Source: Schistocerca nitens | Taxonomy: Eukaryota; Arthropoda; Insecta; Orthoptera; Acrididae | Direction: 5' to 3' | Assembly (NCBI RefSeq): GCF_023898315.1 | Contig: NC_064622.1 | Span: forward strand, 179,014,178-179,078,177 | DNA: 64,000 nt | Part shown: positions 21,650 to 32,448 of the stretch, one piece after another | Numbering within the stretch: the stretch's first letter is position 1 | How the letters are laid out: each line of letters starts with the position of its first letter | Notes under the pieces: model-generated | What the model saw: the letters and a program-made list of their open reading frames with translations, nothing else | Told to the model about the DNA's origin: nothing | Databases searched by the model: none | Translations under genes and position numbers: made by a program

Positions 21650-22403
21650 CATTCACTCATTCTGTCAAACTCGCAGAAGTTCCCTATCTGTTTATTTGTT
21701 TGAGCCACGCTGTACACTTTGCTTTTTGCGTTTCTTAAAGTTTGGTTGAGTTACCATACTACCCGACCCGATGTTATTGGACTTGGCCTTCCGTGTCCGT
21801 TATCGAAAACGCGGTGACGTTACAGCAAAAAAGTACATTGGTGACTTTGACTACGGTTACAGTGGAGCGGCGCGGTACGACCATATCATAGCAACGCGAC
21901 GGAACAAACCAGTGATGGTCAGAGTGCGTGGTTAGGGCGGCTCCGCAAGCACAGCGGCTCAGAGCGACGATGAGCGAGTCAAACATGTTTGATTCCTAGC
22001 GCGGCGTCCAGAGCATTCTTCGATTGTGTTCGGGTATCTCTGGTAGCAGCATTCGGCTGATGATGCGAATGCAGAGTCAGTACTGTTGCTGGCGCTTGTT
22101 ATTTTTTTTGTTTTTTTTGTTTTTTGTTGTATCAGAGGAAACTTTAATAGCAACTGTTTTTACTCGTCGTCCTTTATGGGACCAGCGAAACAACTGTCAT
22201 CACAACTGATGAGGTGACAGAAGAATTACAGACTAAAAGTACAGAGTGCATTTAACTAATCTCTTATTTCTTTCGTTGTCCTAAAACGAAAGCCGATAGT
22301 AAAATGAAGTATCATAGATGAGAAACACACGAAGATCTTGTTTTATTATGTACGAAAAAGTTTTCAAAACCGTCTCATTTGAGTAGCTTCATTTGAAGGT
22401 CTA
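21191..22403. other. Unassigned stretch with dinucleotide arrays
   Basis: It contains a (CA)n array at about 21384-21423, a (GT)n array at about 21617-21646 and T-rich runs at about 22104-22128. No gene recognised; reading frames across the arrays are repeat artefacts. Confidence 0.5.
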
Positions 22404-22416
22404 TTGAAGATTCATG

Positions 22417-22616
22417 CCGGACGGTGTGGCCGAGAGGTTCTAGGCGCTTCAGTCTGGAACTGGGCGACCGCTACGGTCGCAGGTTCGAATCCTGTCTCGG
22501 GCATGGATGTGTGTGATGTCCTTAGGTTAGTTAGGTTTAAGTAGTTCTAAGTTCTAGGGGACTGATGACCTCAGATGTTAAGTCCCATAGTGCTCAGAGC
22601 CATTTGAACCATTTTT
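22417..22616 (+). repeat. SINE family 1, full length
   Basis: A box TGGCCGAGAGGTT, B box GGTTCGAATCC, standard body and 3' end CATTTGAACCATTTTT. The target duplication is TGAAGATTCATGC (about 22404-22416 and 22618-22630). Confidence 0.95.
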
Positions 22617-22630
22617 TTGAAGATTCATGC

Positions 22631-22978
22631 TCTCTGATAAATGCCTTGCATAGAATACTCGATGTCTGCTATATGTTGGTCATCGACACTCAGGGATGCC
22701 GAGGTCAATGGCAGTGTTGTGAGAACATGTACGTTTCACAATATCGTTTTTCTCGTGAAGTTTCTATTGGACTCCAAAATATGCTCCACTTTGCATTCAT
22801 TATTCCAAAAGGACATTCAGTTAATTGTCGTGGTCTGGAAAAGTGTTTCTTGAAATGTTCATTCCATGGATCTAAAACTCATCGACTGTAAGATTTCATA
22901 AAATGTCTCAACTATGGATACGCGTCATCTCCAATGAATACAAAAAGCAACACAAATGAGGTCTGAGGCGCCTTCCCA
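22631..22978. other. Unassigned stretch
   Basis: No motif-bearing frame. It is flanked by SINEs on both sides. Confidence 0.35.
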
Positions 22979-23125
22979 CGGCCCGCGCGGCTCCCCCGGT
23001 CGGAGGTTCGAGTCCTCCCTCGGGTATGGGTGTGTGTGTTGTCCTTAGCGTAAGTTAAGTTAGATTAAGTAGCGTGTAAGCTTAGGGACCGATGAACTCA
23101 GCAGTTTTGTCCCATAAGACTTTAC
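22979..23125 (+). repeat. SINE family 2, with shortened head
   Basis: It has the B box GGTTCGAGTCCTCC and the family-2 body (GGGTATGGGTGTGTGTG, TAGCGTAAGTTAAG, GACCGATGAACTCAGCAG) but a shortened, A-box-less head. The same family occurs at 42563 and 51970. Target duplications are not clear. Confidence 0.8.
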
Positions 23126-23438
23126 CACAAATTTCCAAAAAACCTGATGTCTTTGGCAGTGGAGAGTCTGGCAGCATGTTAAGCTCACCCTCTTGTATCA
23201 AGTAAGAAACACTAAAAGAATAAAATCTACCACCTTCGCATTCCTTCCCATGTCCCCCCACATCGATTATAATGAATTTCCTCTGAGGACATGTAGCTAC
23301 TTATAGCACAACTAAACGAGAATTTTTATAACTGTAAAAATTTGTGTCATAATTTTCTGGACGGTTTAGAAGAATGTATTTTCTGTCACCATCACTGATT
23401 GCTTTTGGAAAATTCTGTATGTTACATAAAAGTATTAA
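23126..23438. other. Unassigned stretch
   Basis: AT-rich sequence without recognisable genes, between a SINE and the Tc1 end. Confidence 0.35.
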
Positions 23439-23581
23439 CACTGAAGCGTCCAAGGAACTGGTATAGGCATACGTATTCAAATACGGAGATATGTAAACAG
23501 GCAGAATACGGCGCTGCGATCGGCAACGCCTAAATAAGACAAGTGTCTGGCGCAGTTGTTAGATCGGTTACTGCTGCTACA

Positions 23582-24083
23582 ATGGCAGGTTTTCAAGATT
23601 TAAGTGAGTGTGAACGTGGTGCTATAGTCGCCGCACGAGCGATGTGGCACAGCATCTCCGAGGTAGCGATGAAGTGTGAATTTTCCCGTACCACCATTTC
23701 ACGAGTGTATCGCGAATATCAGGAATCCGGTAAAACGTCAAATCTCCGACATCGCTGCGGCCGGAAAACGATTCTGCAAGATCGGGACCAACAACGACTG
23801 AAGAGTAGAGATTTTCCCGTGCGACCATTTTACGAGTTTATCGTGAATATCAGGAATCTGGTAAAAGATCAATTCTCCAACATCGCTCCGGTCGGAAAAA
23901 GATTCTGCAAGAACGGGACCAACAACGACTGAAGAGAATCGTTCAATGTGACAGAAGTGCAACATCATCGATGCGGGCTTTCGGAGCCGAAGGCCCATTC
24001 GTGCACTCTTGATGACTGCACGAACAAAGCTTTACGCCACGCCAGGGCCCGTCGACACCGTTATTGGCCTGTTGATGACTGGA
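23582..24083 (+). pseudogene. Tc1 transposase N-terminal half with internal tandem duplication
   Basis: The frame starts MAGFQDLSECERGAIVAA, with helix-turn-helix residues ISEVAMKCEFSRTTISRVY and a linker of the SNLRHRCGRK type. The segment 23681-23806 is repeated at about 23811-23934 (both end CAACAACGACTGAAGAG), so the helix and linker are encoded twice, with the second copy shifted. The rest ends at the SINE insertion. The continuation is at 27774. Confidence 0.8.
23681..23934 (+). repeat. Tandem duplication (~126-bp unit) inside the Tc1
   Basis: The two units begin ATTTTCCCGT and end CAACAACGACTGAAGAG, with several substitutions between them. Confidence 0.85.
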
Positions 24084-24275
24084 GCCGGCCGCGGTGGCCC
24101 AGCGGTTCTAGGCGCTTCAGTCTGGTACCGTGCGACTGCTACGATCGCAGGTTCGAATCCTGCCTCGGGCATGGATGTGTGTGATGTCCTTACGTTAGTT
24201 AGGTTTAAGTCGTTCTAAGTTCTAGGGGACTGATCACCTCAGATGTTAAGTCCCATTGTGCTCAGAGCCATTTGA
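24084..24275 (+). repeat. SINE family 1 inserted in the Tc1 (tail split by LINE)
   Basis: Head with A-box-like GGTGGCCCAGCGG and B box GGTTCGAATCC, body complete to CAGAGCCATTTGAA. Its left target duplication TGATGACTGGA is at 24073-24083. The right copy lies at 27774-27784, preceded by CCATT, the missing end of the SINE tail. Confidence 0.92.
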
Positions 24276-24290
24276 AGATTAGATTTTAGA

Positions 24291-26155
24291 TTACATTCCT
24301 TTTTCGTTCCATAGATCCGTGTTCAGGAGATCCTCGTGGATGTGGAACATGTCATTTTTTAAAAGATGAAATAACCATAGTAATAGTATGAATATATACA
24401 ATACATCATATGTTTCTATTAAAAATTCGTCAATGGAGTAGAAGGAGTTGGCCACTAGTAAATCTTTCAGGCTCCTTTTAAACTGATCTTTATTTGTAAC
24501 TAAATTTTTTATGTTTACTGGCAAATTATTGAAGATGAGTGTTCCTGAGCAGTGGACCGCTTTTTGAACTAAAGTAAGTGCTTTTAAGTCCTTGTGCAGA
24601 TCATGTCTGTTCCTGGTATTGTATGTATGAACGGAGCTGTTTGTTGGAAAAAGAGAGATATTATTTAGGACAAATTTCATTAAGGAGTAAATATACTGAG
24701 AGGCAGTAGTTAGTATACCCAGTTCTTTGAAGAGGTTTCTACAGGACGTCCGTGAATTTACTCCACAAATAATACGTATTACACGCTTTTGGACTCTGAA
24801 AACTTTTGTTTGACTTAAAGAGTTACCCCAAAATATTATACCATATGACATTATGGAATGAAAGTAGGCAAAGTATGCAAGCTTTTTCAGTTTTATGTCG
24901 CCTATATCTGCTAACACTCGAATTGCAAATACAGATTTGTTAAGGCGTTTCTGCAGTTCTGTGGTGTGCTCCTCCCAACTGAATTTATTATCAAGTTGTA
25001 ATCCCAGGAATTTAAGACTGTCAACCTCTTCTATCTGCTCTTCTTCGTACTTTATGCATATGCTGGGTGGAAACCTCTTACAGGTTCTGAATTGCATATA
25101 GTGAGTCTTTTCGAAGTTTAATGTCAGTGAGCTGGCTTTAAACCATTTATTAATATCCATGAAAATATCATTAGCAGATCCTTCTAGAACTACACTTGAC
25201 ATACTATTTATTGCAATACTTGTGTCATCTGCAAACAAAACGAACTCTGCTTCTGGCAGTGTAACTGATGAGAGATCATTAATGTACACAAGAAAAAGCA
25301 ATGGCCCTAAGATGGATCCTTGTGGGACACCACATGTAATTTCTTCCCATTCTGATGATGACTGATGACTTAATTCACTAGTCCCTTGCACTGTCACCCT
25401 TTGTTTCCTGTCAGCGAGGTATGACTTGCACCATTTTGCAGCACTGCCCGTGACACCATAGAATTCTAATTTATTTAAAAGGATGTTGTGGTTCACACAA
25501 TCAAATGCCTTGGACAAGTCACAGAAAATACCTGCTGCTTGTAATTTGTTATTTAATGAATTAAGTACATTTTCACTGTAGGTGTAAATAGTCTTCTCGA
25601 TATCAGAACCCTTCAGAAATCCAAACTGGGTTCTTGATAATGTGTTATTTGTAGTCAGATGGTTGAGCAGCTGCCTGTACATTACTGTTTCTAAAATTTT
25701 TGAGAATGCTGGCAAAAGTGAAATCGATCTGTAGTTTGATGGTATCTCTTAACATCTGCATATTTTAGCCAGTCAGGAAATGTCCCAGTTATAATTGACT
25801 GGTTACACAAGTAACTTAGAATTGTACTAAACTCACAAGAACATGCCTTAATTAACTTTGTTGATATTTCATCATAACCACTAGAATGTTTTGTTTTTAA
25901 AGATTTTATTGTGGAAGTTATTTCTTTTGGTGAAGTGAGTGACATATTCATGTACCTGACGCTATTTGTAAAGGCTAGATTCAGATATTCAATGGCATTA
26001 TTTACTGATCCTGACAGCCCCATTCTATTAGTAACGGATATAAAGTACTTGTTAAATAGATTTACCACACTATGCCCATCGGTTACTAATGTGACATCTA
26101 CCTGTAGTGCTATTTGCTCCTGTTCCTTTCTGGTTCTACCAGTCTCCTCTTTCAC
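24291..26155 (-). pseudogene. LINE ORF2 reverse transcriptase domain, one deletion/frameshift
   Basis: This domain copied the LINE RNA at the nicked target. The upstream frame (26155-25691) covers the RT N-terminal region (SGYDEISTKLIK, ITGTFPDWLKYADV). The downstream frame (from 25715) covers LETVMYRQL, QFGFLKGSD, a D-containing FCDLSKAFDCVNH, GVPQGSILGPLLF and the catalytic FADDTS. Between them, near 25735, the palm entry segment (usually a K-rich ...NYRPISLL block) is shortened and shifted; only NYRSISLL remains in a third frame. The FADD box and the C-terminal thumb region are intact, but the protein as a whole cannot be made. Confidence 0.88.
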
Positions 26156-26348
26156 TATATTCCATATTGTTTTTATTTTGTTCCCTCACATTGCTATCTT
26201 CTTCTCGTAGTTCATTTGTTTAGATGTCTGAATTACTTTTTTTAAATATTTTACAGTATTCCTTGTATTTAGCTAAATCATCAGCGCTGGAACTATTCTT
26301 GGTTGACAGATACATTTTCCTTTTTGTCTTACAGGAAATCTTTATTCC

Positions 26349-27356
26349 TTATGTAATCCATGGTTTTATTATAGACTTCTGTTTAATTTGAGTAACTTTT
26401 AGAGGAAAACAGTTTTCAAACATGGTACTGACATTGTTCATGAATGTGTTATATTTTTCATTCATGTCATGAGCACTATAAACATTTTTCCAGTTCATAT
26501 CTTTGAGCAGTTTTCTAAAACACTCAATTTTTGGTTGATTGACTACTCTCCTGTACTCAGATTTAGCAGTCTTGATAATCTGCTTAGAATTTACATCTAA
26601 AACAAGGAGCTGCATGTCATGATCTGATAGTCCATTTATAACAGGTTTTATGATATGATTTTGTTCCTTTGATTTGTCTATAAAAATATTATCAATGGCT
26701 GTCCTTGAGGATTTAGTGATCCTAGTTGGAAAGTTCACAGTGTGAGTTAGACTGAAAGACAACATTACTAACTGCAGTGAATGTTTACTGGAAGATTGGA
26801 TTAGAAAATCTGTATTAAAGTTACCAGCAATCAAAATTTCTTTGTTTCTTCCTGTTAAATAACCCAAAAGACCTTGTAGATGATTTATGAATAGATAGTA
26901 ATTTCCTGCAGGTGCTCGGTAAATAGTTACTATTATATAGGACCTGTTATGGAACTCTACTTCTGTTGCACATGCTTCTAGATGCTGCTCTAAGCAGAAT
27001 TTATTAATGTCAATGTTCTTGAATTTATGGCAGTTTTTAATAAATGTGGCAACTCCTCCTCCATCCATATCTACTCTGCAGAAGTAGGAAGCTAGCTTAA
27101 ATCCTGAAATGTCTAACATACCTATACCAGTGGTCACTTGATGTTCAGAGAGGCAGAATATGTCAATTTGGTTAGATGAATTCATTTCATCGATACAAAT
27201 GAGTTGTTCATCAACTTTATTTCTGAGTCCCGGAATGTTCTGGTGTAATAAAGATAACTGATACTGCATACTAATGCGATTGTAAGTTCTTTGGCGAAGA
27301 TGAACTGGCAGTTTATGATTACTTTCTGTTAAACATTGTTTAAATGGAGGCTGCAT
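26349..27356 (-). CDS. LINE ORF2 endonuclease (APE-like) domain, open fragment
   Basis: A 335-aa open frame of the apurinic-endonuclease family that nicks the target DNA. Visible blocks are LLHQNIPGLRNKVDEQ (N-terminal N), FCLSEHQVT (metal-binding E), YIIVTIYRAP, ILIAGNFNTD (family GDFN, here GNFN) and NGLSDHDMQLL (catalytic SDH). The GDFN-to-GNFN change replaces a catalytic Asp with Asn. The start at 27356 is only the first Met in the open frame. A stop and a frame change separate it from the RT domain, so it is annotated as an open fragment of a broken ORF. Confidence 0.8.
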   Translation of the reverse strand: MQPPFKQCLTESNHKLPVHLRQRTYNRISMQYQLSLLHQNIPGLRNKVDEQLICIDEMNSSNQIDIFCLSEHQVTTGIGMLDISGFKLASYFCRVDMDGGGVATFIKNCHKFKNIDINKFCLEQHLEACATEVEFHNRSYIIVTIYRAPAGNYYLFINHLQGLLGYLTGRNKEILIAGNFNTDFLIQSSSKHSLQLVMLSFSLTHTVNFPTRITKSSRTAIDNIFIDKSKEQNHIIKPVINGLSDHDMQLLVLDVNSKQIIKTAKSEYRRVVNQPKIECFRKLLKDMNWKNVYSAHDMNEKYNTFMNNVSTMFENCFPLKVTQIKQKSIIKPWIT

Positions 27357-27442
27357 GCTAAAATCTGACTCCGGTTCATCTGTTTTCTCAAACTGAGTGT
27401 GTCTGCCAATCTCTCTTAAAACTCGTTTTCTTTCCTCCTTCC

Positions 27443-27768
27443 CTATCCTAAAAAAGGCATCCCTCTGACACCTGTGACCACTGGTATTTTACCACTTGTG
27501 ACAGTGTCCCCCCTTAAGTTTTCTGCAATCAACCCAGACAGTTTTCCCTTCCCTTTCCTATTGAGGTGAAGGCCATGCCTAGTGTAGTCCCATCTATCGA
27601 TAGCATCCACAGGAATCAAACCAATATGGGATCCTATATCCATCCTAAGCAGCCACTCCAACTCCAAGTTCACCCTCCCTACGGAAGAGTTCAAATGAGG
27701 CCGAGCATGGCGTCTCAACACAGACACAAATCCCACACTCGTATGCTTCGTTGCTGCTGCTATCTTCA
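27443..27768 (-). pseudogene. LINE ORF1 C-terminal fragment with SGNH-hydrolase-like tail
   Basis: The frame extends to 27943, but only the part up to about 27768 belongs to the LINE; upstream codons read Tc1 sequence antisense. The LINE part has RVNLELEWL, a Y.RHGLHLNRKGKGKLS block and a downstream basic region. DGLHLN..G-type blocks contain the catalytic His of SGNH/GDSL esterases found in some CR1/Jockey ORF1 proteins. The oxyanion and Ser blocks are missing because of 5' truncation. Confidence 0.6.
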
Positions 27769-27773
27769 CCATT

Positions 27774-28385
27774 TGATGACTGGAAACATGTTGCCTGGTC
27801 GAGTGTATGGACGTGTACGGGTGTAGAGACAAACTCATGAATCCATGGATCCTACATATCAGAAGGGGACTATACAAGTTGCTGGAGGCTTTGTAATGTT
27901 GTGGGGCATGTGGAGTTGGAGTGATATGGAACCTCTGATACACCTAGATACGACTCTGACAAGTGACACGTACGTAAGCATTCTGTCTAATTACCTGCAT
28001 CCATTCATGTCCATTGTCCATTTCGACGGACTTGGGCAATTCCAGCAGGACAATGTGACATCCAACAGGTACAGAATTGCTACAGAGTGGCTCCAGGAAC
28101 ACTCCTCTGAGTTTAAACACTTCTGTTGTTCACCAAATCCCCGGACATGAACATTATTGAGCATATCTGGGATGCCTTGCAATGTGCTGTTCGGGAGAGA
28201 TATCCACCCGCTCGTACTCCTTCGGATTTATGGACAATCCTGCAGGATTCATGATGTCAGTTCCCTCCAGCACTACTTCAGGCATTAGTCGAGCCCTTGC
28301 CACGTCGTGTTGGGGCACTTCTGTGTGCTCACGCGGGCCCTACACGATATTAGGCAGGTGTTCCTGTTTCCTTGGCTCTTCAGTG
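27774..28385 (+). pseudogene. Tc1 transposase C-terminal half
   Basis: After the duplicated target, plus-strand frames give DWKHVAW, then QQDN-like residues near 28047 (CAGCAGGACAATGTG) and SPDMNIIEHIWDALQ (about 28137-28180) with the third catalytic E retained. Stops occur in between. It continues the half-gene that ends at 24083. Confidence 0.82.
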
Positions 28386-28387
28386 TA

Positions 28388-29110
28388 TAAACTAAAAGGT
28401 GTTTCACTTAGCGAGTGGTAATTACGAGGAAGAGTCAGGAACGAATTATGATCATTAAGTGAAGTGCCAATGTACAGTGTAAAATTTACAACGCAAATTA
28501 ATCATACAAAATACGTATAGTAATCAGTTTTTGCTTTATGATCAAATAAGATACACATTAACTGACCGACATGTGTAATAAAATTGAACATTTTGACTGT
28601 AATTGATTATATGAGATTTCCTGAAAATTTACCATATGTAAGTGCCATACACAGGCGATCCACATAATGAAATTCAGCATTGTAATAAGGATTAATGAGG
28701 TTTTGTAGGTGCAATATCTCACAAGTTTTTACAGCTCTGGATCAATTTTACTAGTGAAAATGCTTATCAGTTGATGTACATCTTGCTTATCAGTAATTTT
28801 ACATATGTAACTATTTTTTGTATATTCCATTTTGGAAACGGTTTTTTCATAGAGGTAAGTAGTTGCCGAAAGCGGTAAAAGTCACGAGCAAACTTACGCA
28901 ACGGATCAAACTGTGTGAGTACACGACTCTTATAAAATTACGGCAATGATGAGTTCAATTATTTATCATTAATCTTATCTTCATTTTTATCTTTTAACCG
29001 CTACATTGCAAATCAACTATTTCCATTTGAAGTTCAGCGAAAAGAATTCCTGTATCGGCATTAAAATATTTTGAAAAATTTTCATATCACTTGCAACTGC
29101 ATCAAAAGCT
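28388..29110. other. Unassigned stretch
   Basis: AT-rich, with no recognised gene or repeat. Confidence 0.35.
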
Positions 29111-29125
29111 GAATAACGAGACTCA

Positions 29126-29178
29126 GGGGACTGATGACCATAGATGTTAAGTCCCATAGTGCTCAGACCCATTTGAAT
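29126..29178 (+). repeat. Ultra-short SINE family 1 3' fragment
   Basis: Only the last 53 bp of the SINE are present (GGGGACTGATGACC to CATTTGAAT). It is flanked by a perfect GAGACTCA duplication (29118-29125, 29179-29186), so it is an insertion in its own right rather than a degraded full copy. Confidence 0.85.
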
Positions 29179-29189
29179 GAGACTCAAAA

Positions 29190-29860
29190 TTTATTTTTAG
29201 TTCACTCAAAGTTTCAGTTGTGAAACCTACCGGAATTGGAATCTCTGATTAATGTGTAGCATTTATTAAAAAGCGTGAAACATTTTTTGTTCATTTGAGA
29301 CAAACAAATTTTCCGCACAAAGATTGTTGATGTGTGATAAATGGTTTTCGACCCAACATCATTTTCTTCCGCCTTTGAAACGAGAGCAAAGACATTTTTA
29401 TTTTTTCCAAACATGTTTTTGCCACCATCAATTGTGATACACCTTAAGTTTTCCCACTGAAGATTGTTTCTATGAAAAGCATTTTTTACTCCTTTAAAAA
29501 TTTCTTCTCCCGTCGCCGTGTTGTGGATACTACGTGTGAACGTCAAGAAGCTCTTCGTATCTTCATAATTTTTTTTATCCCACGAATAAAAATTAGCATC
29601 TGTGCAATATCTGAAACAACTGTTGACTCATTCAGTTGAAAAGAGACCCACTCTAAGTGTCTAGTTTTCTCAGAAATTGAGTTTTTGTATTTTCTGCGAA
29701 ATCATTTACTCTTCAAGCCACAGTGTATGCTGACAACCTGATGTTCTTTTTTTTAATAAATTAGCTTTTTCTGGACTCATTTCCTCAACAGCTGCAATCA
29801 TGCAATCTTTTTATTAATTTGCCGTGAGTAAAATGGCTTTCTATGTTTTCCTACTGAGTG
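29190..29860 (-). pseudogene. hAT-type transposase remnant (ZBED/GTF2IRD2-like)
   Basis: The frame 29546-29214 reads GEEIFKGVKNAFHRNNLQW, then LRCITIDGGKNMFGK and ALVSKAEENDVGSK, resembling the central part of hAT transposases and of their domesticated relatives (GTF2IRD2, ZBED5), where the TDGA/G region contains a catalytic Asp. Upstream (to about 29640) further family-like residues lie in other frames. The C-terminal dimerisation region is not found. Whether it was a transposon or a host-derived copy cannot be decided here. Confidence 0.6.
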
Positions 29861-29888
29861 AGCCGCGCGGAAACTAGCATGAGTAGAT

Positions 29889-29962
29889 CTTGCGTGGGTG
29901 AGTTGGTAGAGCGTGGTCGTCGTATTGAAAGTCCCGTGTTCAAACCAGTGATGACAATTTTT
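29889..29962 (+). repeat. tRNA-like sequence, degenerate
   Basis: GTGGGTGAGTTGGTAGAGCG resembles a tRNA D-arm/A box, and GTGTTCAAACC resembles a B box 27 bp later. Acceptor ends do not pair convincingly, so this is probably a repeat or a tRNA pseudogene. Confidence 0.4.
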
Positions 29963-30105
29963 TTAACTGTTTACGCATGAAACTGTTACGTGGGAGAACA
30001 TTTTCGTGACATGTAAAAGGACTTTATGGAGTTTGTAGAAATGTTCTTCTGGCAGTCCGCTTTCGCTTCGTTAGTTGAAAGTAGCAAATCTGTAGAGTAG
30101 ATCGT

Positions 30106-30287
30106 CGGCCGCTGTGACCGAGCGGTTCTAGGCGCTTCAGTCCGGAACCGCGCTGCTGCTACGGTCGCAGGTTCGAATCCTGCCTCGGGCATGGATGTGT
30201 GTGATGTCCTTAGGTTAGTTAGGTTTCAGTTGTTCTAAGTCTAAGGAACTGATAACCTCAGATGTTAAGTCCAATAGTGCTTAGAGT
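30106..30287 (+). repeat. SINE family 1, full length, diverged 3' end
   Basis: A box TGACCGAGCGGTT, B box GGTTCGAATCC and body present. The 3' end (AATAGTGCTTAGAG) is diverged and lacks CATTTGAA. No clear target duplication. Confidence 0.88.
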
Positions 30288-30415
30288 GTGGTGATCTATC
30301 GGACATGTGCTTCGGAATAGAGGCCACTCATGATGAAGCAGCTAGTGCATTTGTACTTTACACAGATTAAACATAAACAATCGGAACAGTAGAATAAAGG
30401 AAAACTTGCGGAAGT

Positions 30416-30448
<33 letters not shown>

Positions 30449-31015
30449 CTAGTGTTCTTCGTTACCTGCACATTCAGAAAAACCTACCAGAAGACAAAAT
30501 CACAATTCACATTATTCCAGTAAACACAAGCTGCATTTGTCAACTGCTATTATTATTTGATCGATTATTCCCCTTTAGGAAAGAGATTGAACTTGAATTT
30601 ACGATTTTATTTTTGGATTTTTTTCCCTCTTCCTGCTCCAGAAACTCTTCATCGTCACAGAATTTCTCTCTTCCGATCGTCCGTTCACTTTTTACCAGGT
30701 TGTTGCGCTGTTCTTTGCTCGAACTTCACATTCACGATTTTACTCCGGCACTCGTTGCGGTATTTGAGATTTTCTATGTTGATCTGTTGCATGTCCCTCT
30801 GGACCTCCTTTAGCCGCTCCGTGCTGCATTTACTCTTTGGTATGATGTCCAGTGGTTTCTTTGCTGTTTTGGTGTTCTCCATCCTGTAGATGTGTGTGTA
30901 GAACTTTGCTCGGCGTTTCCAGATTTCTTCGGTTATCGTGTTGGTCTTTTGACAGAGTTCGTTCTGAGGTCTATTCATCCAAAGGCCGTTTTTGTTGTAC
31001 GACTGTACTGGGCAT
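30416..31015 (-). pseudogene. LINE C-terminal fragment with (TAA)n tail
   Basis: The minus-strand frame 30978-30685 contains WKRRAKFYTHIYRM, ERLKEVQRDMQQINIENL and a basic end, resembling the C-terminal segment of APE-type LINE ORF2 proteins (the KRRLKFYGHV.RM pattern). The array of TAA units at 30416-30449 is at its 3' side, as expected for a LINE tail. The RT core is absent. Confidence 0.6.
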
Positions 31016-31838
31016 TACTCATTGCAGTTTGAATAGTTTGGCTCGAGCCCCCACGTGCTATGGCACGAAAATATGTATATTTGTTACCCTCGGCTTAATT
31101 GAGCGGCCCAGCGCTGTGGTTGCTCTCACTGTCTGGCTACGTTTCTCGTCTTAGGGTGCCAGCTTACACCTGTCGTAAACTCAATTTTTTAAGCTAAAAT
31201 AAAATATAAAAAAAGCAATGCAGGCAGATATTGCTGTGAAATTTAAAAAAAAAAATATTGAGTTACGTTGATTTATAATTTGAACAAGCAGTTTATTTCT
31301 ATTTTTCAATATATTCGCTAAACACTTAAAATGCAGTCTGAGGGACTTTTACGTAAGGGCGGCCTTCAACAACTAATGCTACAACACTTCACTATAAAAT
31401 TCATACGTCGCGATCACGGCACTCGACAGTCTGTTCACAATTCACAAAATACATTCTTGTATGCCGTCCTAAACCACTATATTGCGCTCCACTTGATCGC
31501 TTTCGAACGTCGCTACATACATACTTGTCCCCGAACGTGGCTACCAAACCACACCACCCCCAGATGCGCGTAACGTCCGCCTCTTAGCGTCGCTCAGAAC
31601 CACTTCAACTGATGGCCGCCCTATGCACCCCCGAAACGACTGCCTAACTCAAAACAATGTTTGACAAAAAGAATTACGAATATTCTAAAACTAAACACAA
31701 AAACACATACGATACTTTGAAAAATGTGGAAAATTTCCGGGCAATAACAATTTAAAGTCCAATTTTCTGTACCTTCTACCGTTTTATTACAAATAATCTT
31801 CTTGTGGCGTAACATTGCTTTTCCCCGATTTTTGATAC
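31016..31838. other. Unassigned stretch left of the Gypsy element
   Basis: No family motif in any frame. It ends in ATAC, the target duplicated by the Gypsy insertion. Confidence 0.4.
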
Positions 31839-32448
31839 TGAAACGTCCCCTTAGAAAAATTATTGAATTACTGTGCTTAAACTGACAAGCAATATTTTTT
31901 TTTTTTTTAGCGCAACGCAATCTGACATTCAGTAATCCCTACAAGAGAATGGCCCTGACTAAACTAACCTATACGTTTCACAAATCACTTACCTCACAAA
32001 AATCTTCGTTACTCGAACTACTGCAATACAGCGAGCGCCACTACTGCCAGCTAAATAAAAGATTCAAACGACGGAAGGCACTAACTACTGATAGGCATGG
32101 TTAGCAAATGAAAGATTTTAATAGAGAACAAATAATGTATTTACCTTAATAGTCATAATATATATAGCAGTTCATGACATCCATTCTTACAAATGTACTG
32201 CTTCTGATGGACACATCTCCAGATTATCCATTCTCAAAAATCCGCCATCTCACTTCCCAACATCCACCACTGCTGGCGGCTCGCCTCCAACTGCTCAACG
32301 CTACGCACTATTAACATCCAGCTGCCCAACACTACAACGGCAGACAACAATGCAAACCAGCCACAGACTGCACACAGCACAGCCAGTGATTTTCATACAG
32401 AGCGCTATGTGGCGTTACCAATAAAAAAACCTAAACAGCCTACTTACA
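31839..32448 (-). repeat. Gypsy 3' LTR
   Basis: 610 bp, beginning TG and ending CA. It differs from the 5' LTR at about 8 positions by eye plus a poly-T length change (14 against 10 T), i.e. about 1.3%. Confidence 0.95.

Larger units (their letters stand above)
24276..27768 (-). mobile_element. Jockey/CR1-group LINE inserted in the SINE tail
   Basis: The 3' end is at 24276 (minus-strand tail of ATCTAA units). Going 5' it has reverse transcriptase (about 26155-24291), endonuclease (27356-26349) and the end of ORF1 (to about 27768, 5'-truncated). The likely short target duplication is CCATTT (about 24269-24274 and 27769-27774). Frameshifts break ORF2 in two places. Confidence 0.88.
23439..28385 (+). 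mobile_element. Tc1-like transposon split by a nested SINE and LINE
   Basis: The left end CACTGAAGCG (23439) and the right end CTTCAGTG (to 28385, followed by TA) are inverted. The left segment (to 24083) carries the N-terminal half of the transposase; the right segment (from 27774) carries the C-terminal half. They join at the duplicated TGATGACTGGA. Removing 24084-27784 restores collinearity. The element is inactive: there is an internal tandem duplication on the left and stops on the right. Confidence 0.88.

Noticed and set aside
24895..25365. Open frames on the plus strand
   Set aside because: They are antisense shadows of the LINE reverse transcriptase.
27769..27943. N-terminal extension of the LINE ORF1 frame
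   Set aside because: This part lies beyond the LINE boundary and reads the Tc1 antisense.
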